NCBI GenBank assembly: GCA_005877815.1
Contig: VBOG01000158.1
Location: 1-58,892 of the forward strand
DNA length: 58,892 bases
From: Nitrospirota bacterium
Lineage (GTDB): Bacteria > Nitrospirota > Nitrospiria > Nitrospirales > NS-4
Direction of reading: 5' to 3'
Shown here: positions 27,751-37,359 of the stretch, piece after piece
Layout: each line of letters starts with the position of its first letter
Numbering within the stretch: the first letter of the stretch is position 1
The notes under the pieces: model-generated
Database searches by the model: none
The model's input: the letters and a program-made list of their open reading frames with translations, nothing else
Told to the model about the DNA's origin: nothing
Program-made: the position numbers and the translations under genes

Positions 27751-28818
27751 CTACGGCTGCCGGACGAAGTACACGACGATGGAGGTGATCAGCACATTGG
27801 CCAACGCGAGCGGCAACAGCACTTTCCAGCCAAACCGCATCAGCTGGTCGTACCGCAAACGCGGCAGCGTCGCGCGAATCCAAAAGAACAGGAAGAGAAA
27901 GAAATAGACTTTAACCGTGAACCACACGACCGCCTCGACCCACTTCATGCCGGGGAACCCGAGATATTCGATAATGTAGTGGGGGAACGGCGACTGGTAT
28001 CCGCCGAGGAACAGGACCGCGGCAATGCAGGACACGAGGATCATGTTCGCATACTCCGCCATGAAGAAGAACGCGAACCGCATGCCGCTGTACTCCGTCA
28101 TCCAGCCCGCCACCAGTTCGCTCTCGGCCTCCGCGAGATCGAAGGGCAGGCGGTTCGTCTCCGCCACCGCCGAGATGACATAGACGACAAAGCCGACGAT
28201 CTGCAGCCCCCCAAAGAGATACCAATGCCAGAAGCCACCCGCCTGGCCCTCCGCGATCTTCACCATGCTGAGCGATCCGGACAGGATGATGACGCCGATG
28301 ATCGCCAGGCCGATGTTGAGCTCGTAGCTAATGACCTGCGCGGCGGCGCGGAGCCCGCCGAGCAGGGAATATTTATTGTTCGACGCCCAGCCGCCGAGGA
28401 TGATGCCGTAGGCCCCGATGGAGGCGAACGCAAGGATGTACAGGATGCCGATGTTGATGTCCGTGATCACGAACGGTTTGATCGTGACGCCGAAAATCTC
28501 CATCTCCTGGTTCGGACCGTAGGGGATGACGGCGAACCCGATCAGGGCCGGCACTACCGAAAGGATCGGCGCGAGCGAAAACAGCAGCCAGTTCGCTCCG
28601 GACGGGATGATGTCTTCTTTGAAGAACAATTTCAGCCCGTCGGCGATGGGTTGCAGGATGCCGTAGGGCCCGACTTCCATCGGTCCCATCCGGTCCTGCA
28701 TCCAACTCAACACTTTTCGCTCGGCCAGCGTGAGAAACGCGACGGTCAGCAGGACCACGATCATGACCATCGCAATCTTCACCAACGCGGCCCCGGCAAA
28801 AATCATCAGTTCCATCAA
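27751..28818 (-). CDS. nuoH: NADH-quinone oxidoreductase subunit H
   Basis: This membrane subunit forms the quinone-binding chamber with NuoB and NuoD. Its 355 residues have eight to nine helices. ERKVLSWMQDRMGPMEVGPYGILQPIADGLKLFFKED near the start and NRLPFDLAEAESELVAGWMTEYSGMRFAFFFMAEYANM in the middle are nearly invariant in the family. It starts 13 bases after nuoG. Confidence 0.98.
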   Translation of the reverse strand: MMELMIFAGAALVKIAMVMIVVLLTVAFLTLAERKVLSWMQDRMGPMEVGPYGILQPIADGLKLFFKEDIIPSGANWLLFSLAPILSVVPALIGFAVIPYGPNQEMEIFGVTIKPFVITDINIGILYILAFASIGAYGIILGGWASNNKYSLLGGLRAAAQVISYELNIGLAIIGVIILSGSLSMVKIAEGQAGGFWHWYLFGGLQIVGFVVYVISAVAETNRLPFDLAEAESELVAGWMTEYSGMRFAFFFMAEYANMILVSCIAAVLFLGGYQSPFPHYIIEYLGFPGMKWVEAVVWFTVKVYFFLFLFFWIRATLPRLRYDQLMRFGWKVLLPLALANVLITSIVVYFVRQP

Positions 28819-28831
28819 TCCGACTCTCCGA

Positions 28832-31477
28832 CTAGGTTTTGTGCACTGCGACGCGCTGTTGTTTGTGGTACGGCACGCCGGTCACGGCATCCGGCGTCAT
28901 CGTGAGAAGACCTGCAATCGCCTCCTTGAAGGACTCGGGAAAGAAGAGGATGCCCCGAGGAATGCGGCCCAGTGCGCCGACCGGCACCCGCGCTTCGCCG
29001 GCGACAGACGTGAGCGTGACCATCTCGCCTTCCGCAAGCTGCATCCGCTGGAGGTCCGCCGGGTTCATATACAGACGCCCTTCCTTCTGAATCTCCAACA
29101 GGCCTTTGGCCATCGTCGAAAGTTTTCCCGAATGAAACAAGCTCTGACCGACCCATAAGGACCAGGGATATGATGAATCCTGCGTGATGTTCGAGGTCGC
29201 GCGGTAACGGGACGCCATGTCCTCGGCGAATCCGCCGCCGACGTAGCGGTCCATCGCGGGCCGGTCCACGCGGGCAGGTTCGGGCGTTGCGCCAAGGACC
29301 CTATATCCCGGGATGACGGCCCTGATTTCTTTCAGAATTTCGGCGGCATCGCCATATTCCAAAGGATAGCCCATCAGGACGGAGACGGCCGAGAGAATTT
29401 CCCAGTCAGGACGGCTGCCTCCGAGCGGCTCGAGACCCGCGCGCACTTTCTGCACGCAGCCTTCGGAGTTGGTGAAGCTGCCGCTTTTCTCCGCGTAGGA
29501 TGACGCGGGCAGGACCACATGAGCCAGCTTGGCTGTCTCCGTGAGAAACAGTTCCTGCACCACAAGAAATTCCAGGCGCCCCAACGCCTCGGCGGGCTTC
29601 GCCGATGCCGGCAGGGTCCGCGCGGGGTTTTCCCCGACGATCAGCATCGCCTTCAGCTTCCCTGACCGTGCGGCCTCCAGCATGTCGAGCATTCTCATGC
29701 CGGCACCGACCGGAGGCGATTCCTTCCAGGCGGAGGCGATCCGCGTGCGCGCCGCCGCATCGTCGAGGCTCGCCGCCCCGGGAAAATAATCCGCCGTCGC
29801 GCCCATTTCTATCGCGCCCTGCTCATTGTTCTCTTCAGTCAGCGGAGCCAATCCCCAGCCCTTCTCGCTCAGCTTGCCGAGGAGCAGCAGCAAGTCCATG
29901 AGATTCACGGACGCTTCGTATCCGCCGGGCGATTGCAAGAGATCCTGGCCGATCAGGATCACGCCGCGCCGCGACCCGGCAAATGTCCTCGCGATCGTTC
30001 GAAGGGTCGCCTCGTCCATCCCCTCGGGATACGGGAGCGCCGACACAGCCGCGCGCGTGCGGTCCACATATCCGGACGCCGTGGCCGCGAGATGGTTGTC
30101 CGCCACGCCCTCATCAAAGACCGCTTTGAGGAGACCGTGCACCGCGGCAGGGTGTCGGCCAACCTCAACCGTCAGGTGTGTCGTCGACAGATTGGCGATA
30201 TTGCTCGTCGTTTCGATGGAGGGTTGCATCGCCTCGATGGTGAGCAGCTTGGCGCCGTGCTTCTTGACGGCTTCCTTCACCTTGAGCCCCGCGATGGGGT
30301 TCGTCCAGGTGATCTGCGTGCCGATCAACAGCAGACAGTCCGCGTTCACAATGTCTTCGTAGCTCACCGTCCAGCGATTGGTGCCCTGGACGCGGCGCAT
30401 CGCTTCCACGGCGTTGACGTGCCCGAAGCGGGCGGCGCTATCGAGGTGGTTCGAGCCTATCGCCAGGCGCATGAACTTCTGAAAGACATAGAGGTCCTCG
30501 TTGGTGCCGCGCGAGGTGATGAGGCCGCCGACCGCCTCCGAGCCATAAGCCAGCTTGACCTGGGTGAACCGCTCGGCCAGCAATGGGAGCACGTCCTCCC
30601 ATGTGGTCGGCTCAAATCGGCCGTCGGGTTGGCGCACGAGCGGCATCGTGAGACGATCCGGGTGGTTGACGAACTGATACCCAAAGTAGCCGCGGGCGCA
30701 GAGATCCCCGCTGTTCCGGCCTTTTTCAAAAGATGAGATGACCTCGATGAGCTCGTCCTCGCGGGATTGCAGCGTGATCGTGCAGCCGTCTCCGCAATAG
30801 CCGCAGACGGTATCTGCGCGTTTCATCATCCAGGGCCTGAACTCGTAATCCGAGAGACGATTGGTGAAGGCGCCGACCGGACAGATCTGGACGCAGCCGC
30901 CGCAGAACTCGCAGTCCAATTGATGTGACGTGAAATGGGAGATCTCGGTCCGCGAGCCGCGTCCGATCGGCGCCAGCGCCTTGGCGTCGATCACCTCGTC
31001 GCAGTACCGCACGCACCGCAGACACTGCACGCAACGGTTCATTTCCTTATCGATCAGCGGGCTGAAATATTCCTTTTGAAAGACTCGTTTCACGTCCAGG
31101 AAGTCGCTCTTGGTCGGGGTGTACCGGTGCGAGAAGTCCTGCAGGTCGCAGCGGCCGCCCTGGTCGCAAATCGGGCAGTCGAGCGGATGGTTCGCGAGGA
31201 TGAATTCGAGCACGGACTTATGCGCCTCCTCGACGACCGCCGTGTTCGTCCGCACCGCCATGCCCTCAGCCACCAGCGTGCTGCAGGAGGTTTGGAGCTT
31301 CGGCATTTTCTCCACCTCGACGAGACACATGCGGCAGTTCGCGTCGGGCTTGATCTTCGGGTGATAGCAGAAGTGCGGGATCATGATGCCGAGCCGCCGC
31401 GCGGCTTCGATGACAAGCGTCCCCTTTTCCACCGCGATCGGCGTGCCGTCGACGAGAATGTTCACCATGTCGGCCAT
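28832..31477 (-). CDS. nuoG: NADH-quinone oxidoreductase subunit G
   Basis: NuoG is the largest peripheral subunit, 881 residues, carrying several Fe-S clusters. The N-terminal [2Fe-2S] ligands are C37, C48, C51 and C65. CVQCLRCVRYC and CEFCGGCVQICP ligate [4Fe-4S] clusters. CGYCGDGC adds the N7-type cluster site that only some bacteria keep. A molybdopterin-oxidoreductase-like fold without evident cofactor use follows. The start shares its last base with the nuoF stop. Confidence 0.97.
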   Translation of the reverse strand: MADMVNILVDGTPIAVEKGTLVIEAARRLGIMIPHFCYHPKIKPDANCRMCLVEVEKMPKLQTSCSTLVAEGMAVRTNTAVVEEAHKSVLEFILANHPLDCPICDQGGRCDLQDFSHRYTPTKSDFLDVKRVFQKEYFSPLIDKEMNRCVQCLRCVRYCDEVIDAKALAPIGRGSRTEISHFTSHQLDCEFCGGCVQICPVGAFTNRLSDYEFRPWMMKRADTVCGYCGDGCTITLQSREDELIEVISSFEKGRNSGDLCARGYFGYQFVNHPDRLTMPLVRQPDGRFEPTTWEDVLPLLAERFTQVKLAYGSEAVGGLITSRGTNEDLYVFQKFMRLAIGSNHLDSAARFGHVNAVEAMRRVQGTNRWTVSYEDIVNADCLLLIGTQITWTNPIAGLKVKEAVKKHGAKLLTIEAMQPSIETTSNIANLSTTHLTVEVGRHPAAVHGLLKAVFDEGVADNHLAATASGYVDRTRAAVSALPYPEGMDEATLRTIARTFAGSRRGVILIGQDLLQSPGGYEASVNLMDLLLLLGKLSEKGWGLAPLTEENNEQGAIEMGATADYFPGAASLDDAAARTRIASAWKESPPVGAGMRMLDMLEAARSGKLKAMLIVGENPARTLPASAKPAEALGRLEFLVVQELFLTETAKLAHVVLPASSYAEKSGSFTNSEGCVQKVRAGLEPLGGSRPDWEILSAVSVLMGYPLEYGDAAEILKEIRAVIPGYRVLGATPEPARVDRPAMDRYVGGGFAEDMASRYRATSNITQDSSYPWSLWVGQSLFHSGKLSTMAKGLLEIQKEGRLYMNPADLQRMQLAEGEMVTLTSVAGEARVPVGALGRIPRGILFFPESFKEAIAGLLTMTPDAVTGVPYHKQQRVAVHKT

Positions 31478-32790
31478 CAGCCGTGCCCCACCGCGATCAA
31501 ATCGGGCGCCGGCGCCCGACGGAACGGACAGCGCTGCTCGCGGACATGCGTTTCATACTCGTCCCTGAAGTACTGGAGCGTGCTCAGGATCGGCGCGATC
31601 TCGGCGTCCCCGAAGGCGCACACCGTGCGGCCTGCGATATTCGGGCAGAGCCGGGCAAGGGTGCCCAGGTCTTCCATCTTGCCCTTGCCGTGCTCGATCC
31701 GGCGGAGGATTTGCAACAACCAAGAGCTGCCTTCGCGGCATGGCGTGCACTTCCCGCACGATTCATGGTTGAAGAAATGCAGCAAGTTCTCGGCGGCCCA
31801 TACCATGCACGTGCCTTCCTCCATCACCGTGACGCCTCCCGAGCCCAGCATGGAACCCGCCTGCGCGACCGATTCGAAATCCATTTTCACGTCCAAGTGC
31901 TGCGACGTGAAGAAGGACGCCGACGCCCCGCCCGGGATGAACGCCTTCAACGGCTTGTCGCCGCGCATGCCTCCGGCGATGTCGTAGATCATCTCGCGGA
32001 ACGTGATGCCCATCGGCACTTCGTAATTGCCCGGCCGTTTGATGTGCCCGCTCAGACAGAAAACCCGCGTGCCAGTGCTCTTCGGCGGGTTCCCGATCGC
32101 CATAAACCATTCGACGCCGCGGTTCACGATGTACGGAAGGTTGGCCAAGGTCTCCACATTGTTCACCACGGTCGGTTTGTTGAACAGGCCGTTCGTGGCG
32201 GGAAACGGCGGCTTGGTGCGGGGCAGGCCCCGCTTGCCTTCCAGGGACTCCAGGAGCGCGGTCTCCTCTCCGCAGATGTAGGCGCCGGCCCCGCGGTGGA
32301 CGTAAATATCCACCGCAAACCCCGTCCCGAGAATGTTCTCGCCGAGGTAGCCGGCCTTGTAGGCTTCCGCGAGCGCACGCTCCAGAATCTTCGCTCCCAT
32401 GACGAACTCGCCGCGAATGTAGATGTAGGCGATCCGCACGCCAATGGCGTACGACGCGATGATCATGCCCTCGATCATCTGGTGCGGGTCCCGCTCCATC
32501 AACTGACGGTCTTTAAAGGTGCCGGGCTCACTCTCGTCCGCGTTGCAGCACAGATAGCGCGGGCCGGGATGATCCTTGGGAATGAACGACCATTTGACGC
32601 CGGTCGGAAAGCCCGCCCCTCCCCGGCCGCGGAGTCCCGAGCGCTTCACCAGATCGGTGACATCCCCCGGCGGCATCTTGCCGAGAACCTTTCGGATCGC
32701 CTGGTATCCTCCTGCGCGCTCGTAATCCGCAAGGGAGCCGGTATAGCCGGGCTGCGACATATTCTTGAGCAGGATCAGTTCGTGCGGCAT
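31477..32790 (-). CDS. nuoF: NADH-quinone oxidoreductase subunit F
   Basis: NuoF binds NADH and FMN and holds cluster N3. Its 437 residues include LRGRGGAGFPTGVKWSF, CNADESEPGTFKDR, GAGAYICGEETALLESLEG (FMN/NADH site) and ESCGKCTPCREGS (cluster ligands). I chose ATG at 32790, which gives the MPHELILLKN start and a 16-base overlap with nuoE. The frame stays open to 32967, but that extension lies inside nuoE and is not conserved-looking. Confidence 0.97.
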   Translation of the reverse strand: MPHELILLKNMSQPGYTGSLADYERAGGYQAIRKVLGKMPPGDVTDLVKRSGLRGRGGAGFPTGVKWSFIPKDHPGPRYLCCNADESEPGTFKDRQLMERDPHQMIEGMIIASYAIGVRIAYIYIRGEFVMGAKILERALAEAYKAGYLGENILGTGFAVDIYVHRGAGAYICGEETALLESLEGKRGLPRTKPPFPATNGLFNKPTVVNNVETLANLPYIVNRGVEWFMAIGNPPKSTGTRVFCLSGHIKRPGNYEVPMGITFREMIYDIAGGMRGDKPLKAFIPGGASASFFTSQHLDVKMDFESVAQAGSMLGSGGVTVMEEGTCMVWAAENLLHFFNHESCGKCTPCREGSSWLLQILRRIEHGKGKMEDLGTLARLCPNIAGRTVCAFGDAEIAPILSTLQYFRDEYETHVREQRCPFRRAPAPDLIAVGHG

Positions 32791-33326
32791 GACGATTCCG
32801 AAGATTTGTTGGACGGTTCCGGAAACATGAATGGCCCCGACGCAAGATCGCTTTTGCCGTCGCGCCTGAGGTCGTCCAGAATGCGGTTGACCTTGGCCTG
32901 CGTGAGCCGTTCGTAATACTCGTCGTTGATCTGCATCATGGGTCCGGTCCCGCACGATGCCAGACATTCCACCTGATGGAGGCTGAACATTCGGTCCGGC
33001 GTGGTTCCCCCCGTTTTCAGTCCGAGTTTGGCGTCAATCCATGAGAGCAGATTTTCGGCGCCGACCAGCGCGCACATGAGCGAGCGGCACACTTGAATAT
33101 GAAAGCGCCCGATCGGCCGCAAGTTGTACATACTGTAAAAGGTCACGGTCTCGAACACCTGGGGCGGCGTCAGATCGAGCAGGCCGGCGATCTCCCGCAT
33201 CGCCTCTTCCGACACATAGCCCTGTGTCTCCTGCGCCAGCCAGAGCAGCGGGAGCAAGGCAGCGCGCTTCTCCGGATACCGGCCCAGGATCTCGGCTATC
33301 CTATCCTTGTATGGCTCGATTAACAT
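32775..33326 (-). CDS. nuoE: NADH-quinone oxidoreductase subunit E
   Basis: This thioredoxin-like subunit holds the [2Fe-2S] cluster N1a. The ligand pattern is C-x4-C (CRSLMC) followed by C-x3-C (CLASC). The TPPQVFETVTFYSMYNL motif is typical. The protein has 183 residues with a polar, Ser-rich tail that overlaps the nuoF start. It starts 22 bases after nuoCD. Confidence 0.96.
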   Translation of the reverse strand: MLIEPYKDRIAEILGRYPEKRAALLPLLWLAQETQGYVSEEAMREIAGLLDLTPPQVFETVTFYSMYNLRPIGRFHIQVCRSLMCALVGAENLLSWIDAKLGLKTGGTTPDRMFSLHQVECLASCGTGPMMQINDEYYERLTQAKVNRILDDLRRDGKSDLASGPFMFPEPSNKSSESSCRTN

Positions 33327-33348
33327 GGCCTTTGATGCGCGCCAGGAA

Positions 33349-35115
33349 TCACCGATCCACTTCCCCCATTACGACGTCGTAAGTTCCGAAAATCGTCACG
33401 ACGTCCGCGATCAGATAGCCTCTCGCCATGTGGTCGAACACCCCGAGATGAACGAACGAGGGCGCCCGGATTTTCATACGGTACGGCCGCGCGCCCCCAT
33501 CGCTGACGATGAAGAAGCCCAACTCCCCTTTCGCACCCTCGGACGCGCAATAAGTTTCCCCCTTGGGCGTCTTGAATCCGAGCGTGAAGATGATGAAGTG
33601 GTGGATATGGCTTTGCATGTCCCGCATCACATTGGCCTTCGGCGGCGGCACGATCTGCGGCGCGTCGGCGATGATCGGGCCTTCCGGCAACTGCTGCAGA
33701 CATTGGCGGATGATCCGCGAGCTTTGCTTCATCTCTTCCATGCGGACCCAATATCGGTCATAGGTGTCGCCGTTCTTGCCCACCGGCACTTCCCATTCGA
33801 CCTTGTCGTAGGCGCCGTAGGGTTCCGCCTTGCGCACGTCATAGGCCACGCCGGAACCGCGGAGGACTGGACCCGTCGCGCCGAAATTGATCGCATCCGG
33901 CGCGGACAACACCGCCACATTCTTCGTTCGCGACAGCCAAATACGGTTCGTTCGGAGCAGTTCGTCGTACTCGGCGATATGGGCCGGAAACGTGTCGAGA
34001 AACGCCTGCATCTTCTGAACGAGGTCCGGCGTGAAATCGCTGTCCACGCCGCCGACTCGGTAGTAATTCAAGGTCAGGCGCGCGCCGCACAGTTTCTCGA
34101 ACATATCGAGGAGGACCTCGCGCTCCCGGAACGTCCAGAAGAAGACGGTCATGGCGCCGATGTCGAGCGCCTGGGTCCCAAGCCAGAACAGGTGACCGAT
34201 GATGCGCTGCATCTCGGCCACGGTCGTCCGGATGTATTCCGCCCGGGGCGGGATGGTCAGTTCCAGCAGTTTTTCCACGGCGCGCACGAACGCATAGTTG
34301 TTCAGCATCGAGCAGACATAATCCAGCCGATCGGTATGCGGAATGATCTGCTGGTACGTCAATGCCTCGCTCAACTTCTCCACGCCGCGGTGCAGGTAGC
34401 CGAGATCCGGCGTCGCCTTGACGATCCGCTCCCCTTCGAGTTCCAACACCACGCGCAGCACGCCATGCGTGGCGGGATGCTGCGGCCCCATGTTGAGCAA
34501 CAGCTCCTCCTGCCGGCGGACCGGCTTGTCGCCGTTGGATTCCGTCTCGGACTCGATCAGGAACGGGCGTTGCTGTTCCGCGGGCACTTCCTCCGCGGAA
34601 GAGGCGACGGCGGGTTCATCGAGCTTCGGCAGGAACGGAAAGGTGGTGCGCCAACCTTTGCCTTCCACGGGAAAATCCTTCCGAAGCGGGAATCCTTCCT
34701 CATAGTCCTCCGGCATCAGGATGCGCCGGAGGTCGGGATGACCCTCAAACCGGATCCCCATCATGTCGTACACTTCGCGCTCGAGGAAATTGGCGCCTCT
34801 CCAGATCGGCGTCACGGTGGGAATGACGGGCGCATCCTCCGGAAGACGCGCTTTCATCCGAAGCCGGTGATTGTGCGGCAGGGACTTGAGCAGGTAAATC
34901 ACCTCGAACCGGTCCTCGTCTTCCGGATAATCCACCGAACAGATGTCCGACAGCATATCGAAGCTCATTTCGCCATCGTCACGCAGGAAGCGCGCGATGT
35001 CCGGAACGGCGGGCGCCTTGACCTGCGCCACCAGATCCTTATAGGGACCTTCCTCCCGGACGGCGAGCACGGCATCCGGGAAACGGTCCTTGAGTTTGGC
35101 GAGCAATGTATGCAC
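33349..35115 (-). CDS. nuoCD: Fused NADH-quinone oxidoreductase subunit C/D
   Basis: This single chain of 588 residues joins NuoC (about 1-170, with [37 protein letters not shown]-like features) through a charged linker (about 168-205) to NuoD. NuoD begins with [17 protein letters not shown] at 206 and ends GEVDR. NuoD lines the quinone pocket. Arg243 in YLHRGVEKL matches the arginine that NDUFAF7 dimethylates in human NDUFS2. C/D fusions are known in enterobacteria and several other phyla. Confidence 0.97.
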   Translation of the reverse strand: MHTLLAKLKDRFPDAVLAVREEGPYKDLVAQVKAPAVPDIARFLRDDGEMSFDMLSDICSVDYPEDEDRFEVIYLLKSLPHNHRLRMKARLPEDAPVIPTVTPIWRGANFLEREVYDMMGIRFEGHPDLRRILMPEDYEEGFPLRKDFPVEGKGWRTTFPFLPKLDEPAVASSAEEVPAEQQRPFLIESETESNGDKPVRRQEELLLNMGPQHPATHGVLRVVLELEGERIVKATPDLGYLHRGVEKLSEALTYQQIIPHTDRLDYVCSMLNNYAFVRAVEKLLELTIPPRAEYIRTTVAEMQRIIGHLFWLGTQALDIGAMTVFFWTFREREVLLDMFEKLCGARLTLNYYRVGGVDSDFTPDLVQKMQAFLDTFPAHIAEYDELLRTNRIWLSRTKNVAVLSAPDAINFGATGPVLRGSGVAYDVRKAEPYGAYDKVEWEVPVGKNGDTYDRYWVRMEEMKQSSRIIRQCLQQLPEGPIIADAPQIVPPPKANVMRDMQSHIHHFIIFTLGFKTPKGETYCASEGAKGELGFFIVSDGGARPYRMKIRAPSFVHLGVFDHMARGYLIADVVTIFGTYDVVMGEVDR

Positions 35116-35116
35116 G

Positions 35117-35596
35117 TTACTTGATGAAGATCTTCTCGGACATCATCTTGCGCTGCAGTTTGATCAGGCCGTCGAGAAGCGCCTCGGGGCGCGGCGGACA
35201 GCCCGGCACATACACATCGACCGGAAGGAACTGGTCCACTCCCTGCACGACACTGTAGGAATTGTAATGGTTGCCCGAGGTCGCGCATGACCCCATGGAG
35301 ATGACGTAGCGCGGCTCGGGCATCTGATCGTAGATCCGGCGGATGACGGGCGCCATCTTGCGACACACCGTGCCCGCGACGATCATCAGGTCCGATTGCC
35401 GGGGCGAGGATCGAAAGACGCCCGCGCCGAACCGGTCAATGTCATAGCGCGAGGACACGGTCGCGATCATTTCAATCGCGCAACACGCCAGCCCGAACGT
35501 CATCGGCCAGAGCGATCCCTTGCGGCACCAGTTCACCGCCATGTCCAACGTCGTCGTGACGACGTTCGCTTCAAACTGCCGATCGATCAGTCCCAT
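35117..35596 (-). CDS. nuoB: NADH-quinone oxidoreductase subunit B
   Basis: NuoB holds cluster N2, the last Fe-S centre before quinone. Its 159 residues have the ligands C38 and C39 (tandem, LACCAIEM), C104 (SMGSCATSG) and C133 ([10 protein letters not shown]). The start overlaps nuoA by ten bases and the end lies one base from nuoCD. Confidence 0.98.
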   Translation of the reverse strand: MGLIDRQFEANVVTTTLDMAVNWCRKGSLWPMTFGLACCAIEMIATVSSRYDIDRFGAGVFRSSPRQSDLMIVAGTVCRKMAPVIRRIYDQMPEPRYVISMGSCATSGNHYNSYSVVQGVDQFLPVDVYVPGCPPRPEALLDGLIKLQRKMMSEKIFIK

Positions 35597-35958
35597 TCCA
35601 GCGCCCCCTTCTTCCAGGCATAGAAATAGCCCACGATCAGGATGGCGAGAAACACGAGCATCTCGATCAACCCGAATAGTCCGAGCTCCTTAAAGACCAC
35701 GGCCCAGGGGTAGAGGAATACGGTTTCGATGTCGAAAATCACGAAGAGCATCGCAATCACATAATAGCGCATCGGAATTCGGCTGCGAGCGTCGGAAAAG
35801 ATCGGCGCGCCGCTTTCATACGGTGCGAGCTTCGCCTGGTACGGCCGAGACGGCCGGACGAGCATGCCGGCCAGCAGCGACACAATCGCAAAGGCCGCGG
35901 CCGCGAACAAAATGATCACGATCGGCAGGTAGTTCTGGGGCACCGCGTCAGGGGTCAT
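35587..35958 (-). CDS. nuoA: NADH-quinone oxidoreductase subunit A
   Basis: This encodes 123 residues with three helices. [47 protein letters not shown] is the nearly invariant NuoA centre, here described in parts. The ATG at 35958 overlaps the TGA of the methyltransferase gene (ATGA), and GGAGG lies ten bases upstream inside that gene. Synthesis of the first nuo subunit is thus tied to that of the methyltransferase. Confidence 0.96.
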   Translation of the reverse strand: MTPDAVPQNYLPIVIILFAAAAFAIVSLLAGMLVRPSRPYQAKLAPYESGAPIFSDARSRIPMRYYVIAMLFVIFDIETVFLYPWAVVFKELGLFGLIEMLVFLAILIVGYFYAWKKGALEWD

Positions 35959-37172
35959 CGGGAGACCGCCTCCCATTCGCGCTCGCCTTTGCCTCCACCC
36001 GGGACTCCGGCATAGAGGGCATCGTGATAAAACGGCCGCGATCGAAGGCCGTCAAGTACCGGCGCCGGGAGGCCTTTATGCTGGACGAGGACTTTATACG
36101 TCGTCCCCATCCCATCGGGACGAATGAGGTTCCGCATCGCATCGCATTCCTGCGCGGCGGCCGATCCGAACGCGGCCTCGATGCCGAGGCCCATCAGGAA
36201 ATGGAGTTGGTTCGTAAAGCCGGTCACCTCAAGTCCGGCCTCCCGCCCGGCGAGCGCGAGGTCTGTGAAATTGACGTGGGCCGTGAGGTCCTGGCGACCG
36301 ACGTTTTCGTAGGGGGATTCGCATGCCCGATGCCCCGTGTAACACATCAGCGTCCCGTCTCTCCTCATGGGAGCATAGAGATCCGATGCGGTGTGCCCGT
36401 AATCAATGGTGAGGACGATGCCGCGCTTCAGAATCCGGGCCACGTGCGTGATCCAATCGAGCGCCTGAAAATTCACCTCGGCGCGCTGCCCTATTTCCAG
36501 CGATATCCCGAGACGGGAGAGATGGTTCTCCAACCGCCGCTCGCACGGCGGTGCTTCGATCTCAATGAAGCGACCCTCCACCTCGCCGTCCGGCGGAGAC
36601 CATCCCACAAAAATTTCGCGGAGACCCAGCGGACGTCTCACGACGCGGTGCACCGGGAATGCGTCCACGAGTTCATTGGAGATGAACGCGCCGACGAGTG
36701 AGTTTTGAGGGAGCACAGCGAGATCGGCATGCCACGTGATGCGAATGCCGTCCTCTAGAAACGAACGAAGCTGCCCACGCTGAAGTTGCGCCATCTCCGG
36801 GCTTCGCTCGACGATGATATAGCGCGTTCTCGCGAGAAGCTGAGGCGCGTCGCGTTTGCAGGCATCGAGTAGATGGCGGGCCAGCAACCCCTTACCTGCG
36901 CCTTGCTCCACGACCATGAACTCACCGCCCGGCGCAACGGCTTCCGCGACCTGCGCAAGTTGTCGTCCGATAAGCGTTCCAAAGATCGGATGGACGTCTG
37001 GACTGGTGAAGTAATCCCCTTCCTTCCCAATGCGCGGGCCGGCCGTCATGTAGTACCCATACTCCGGGTCGTACAACGCGGCTTCCATGAAATCCCTAAA
37101 CGTGATCGGGCCGTGACGCTCTATCGTAGTGACAAGTTTCTGGATAAGGAGACTGGGGTGACTGCTGTGCAT
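35955..37172 (-). CDS. MidA/NDUFAF7-family SAM-dependent methyltransferase
   Basis: This encodes 405 residues. ITFRDFMEAALYDPEYGYY and GDYFTSPDVHPIFG (about 52-65) are the hallmark of the MidA (DUF185) family, and EQGAGKG at 89-95 is the SAM-binding loop. Mitochondrial members (NDUFAF7) methylate an arginine in the NuoD homologue NDUFS2 and are needed for complex I assembly. Here the gene is first in the nuo transcript and ends in an ATGA overlap with nuoA. The same role in complex I maturation is a strong inference. The start ATG at 37172 has no clear ribosome-binding site and lies right after a -10-like box. Confidence 0.92.
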   Translation of the reverse strand: MHSSHPSLLIQKLVTTIERHGPITFRDFMEAALYDPEYGYYMTAGPRIGKEGDYFTSPDVHPIFGTLIGRQLAQVAEAVAPGGEFMVVEQGAGKGLLARHLLDACKRDAPQLLARTRYIIVERSPEMAQLQRGQLRSFLEDGIRITWHADLAVLPQNSLVGAFISNELVDAFPVHRVVRRPLGLREIFVGWSPPDGEVEGRFIEIEAPPCERRLENHLSRLGISLEIGQRAEVNFQALDWITHVARILKRGIVLTIDYGHTASDLYAPMRRDGTLMCYTGHRACESPYENVGRQDLTAHVNFTDLALAGREAGLEVTGFTNQLHFLMGLGIEAAFGSAAAQECDAMRNLIRPDGMGTTYKVLVQHKGLPAPVLDGLRSRPFYHDALYAGVPGGGKGEREWEAVSR

Positions 37173-37177
37173 CTTTT

Positions 37178-37206
37178 ACAATACCGATGAATGTATGCGA
37201 ACACAA
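37178..37206 (-). promoter_or_regulatory. Candidate promoter of the methyltransferase-nuo operon
   Basis: On the minus strand TTGTGT (37206-37201), a 17-base spacer and TATTGT (37183-37178) end five bases before the ATG at 37172. If used, the transcript would be leaderless. The -10 box matches the consensus at four of six positions, so the support is moderate. Confidence 0.4.
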
Positions 37207-37229
37207 TTTTAGGAGCAAATACGATAGCG

Positions 37230-37340
37230 TAGGTCCTTTGGGTTAGTCAAGGCAGAAGGCACGTCCGAACAAGGGGTTACGACTAAAAGTAGCTGTCTCT
37301 GGAGGTGTGCGGCGGGTGGTCGGATAAGACCAAGGACCTA
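37230..37340. repeat. Long-range inverted repeat upstream of the nuo operon
   Basis: TAGGTCCTTTGG (37230-37241) is repeated in reverse complement as CCAAGGACCTA (37330-37340), with one extra T in the first arm. A second, nested pair is TTAGTC (37243-37248) with GACTAA (37281-37286). The element fills most of the 187-base gap between the diguanylate cyclase stop and the methyltransferase start. It could fold as RNA at the end of the cyclase transcript or act in DNA. It matches no riboswitch that I recognise. Confidence 0.4.
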
Positions 37341-37359
37341 TGCCGGTCGGGTGCGCGGA

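Noticed and set aside
27749-27883. An extended NuoI start inside nuoH
   Set aside because: The 45 extra residues come from out-of-frame nuoH sequence; the NuoI N terminus begins at MAEPM or MSMAEPM.
32791-32967. An extended NuoF start inside nuoE
   Set aside because: The extra 59 residues are Arg/Gln-rich translation of nuoE in another frame and do not resemble NuoF.
37173-37359. A c-di-GMP riboswitch next to the diguanylate cyclase
   Set aside because: The gap has inverted repeats but not the conserved GEMM core sequence, and it lies downstream of the cyclase and too close to the next start.
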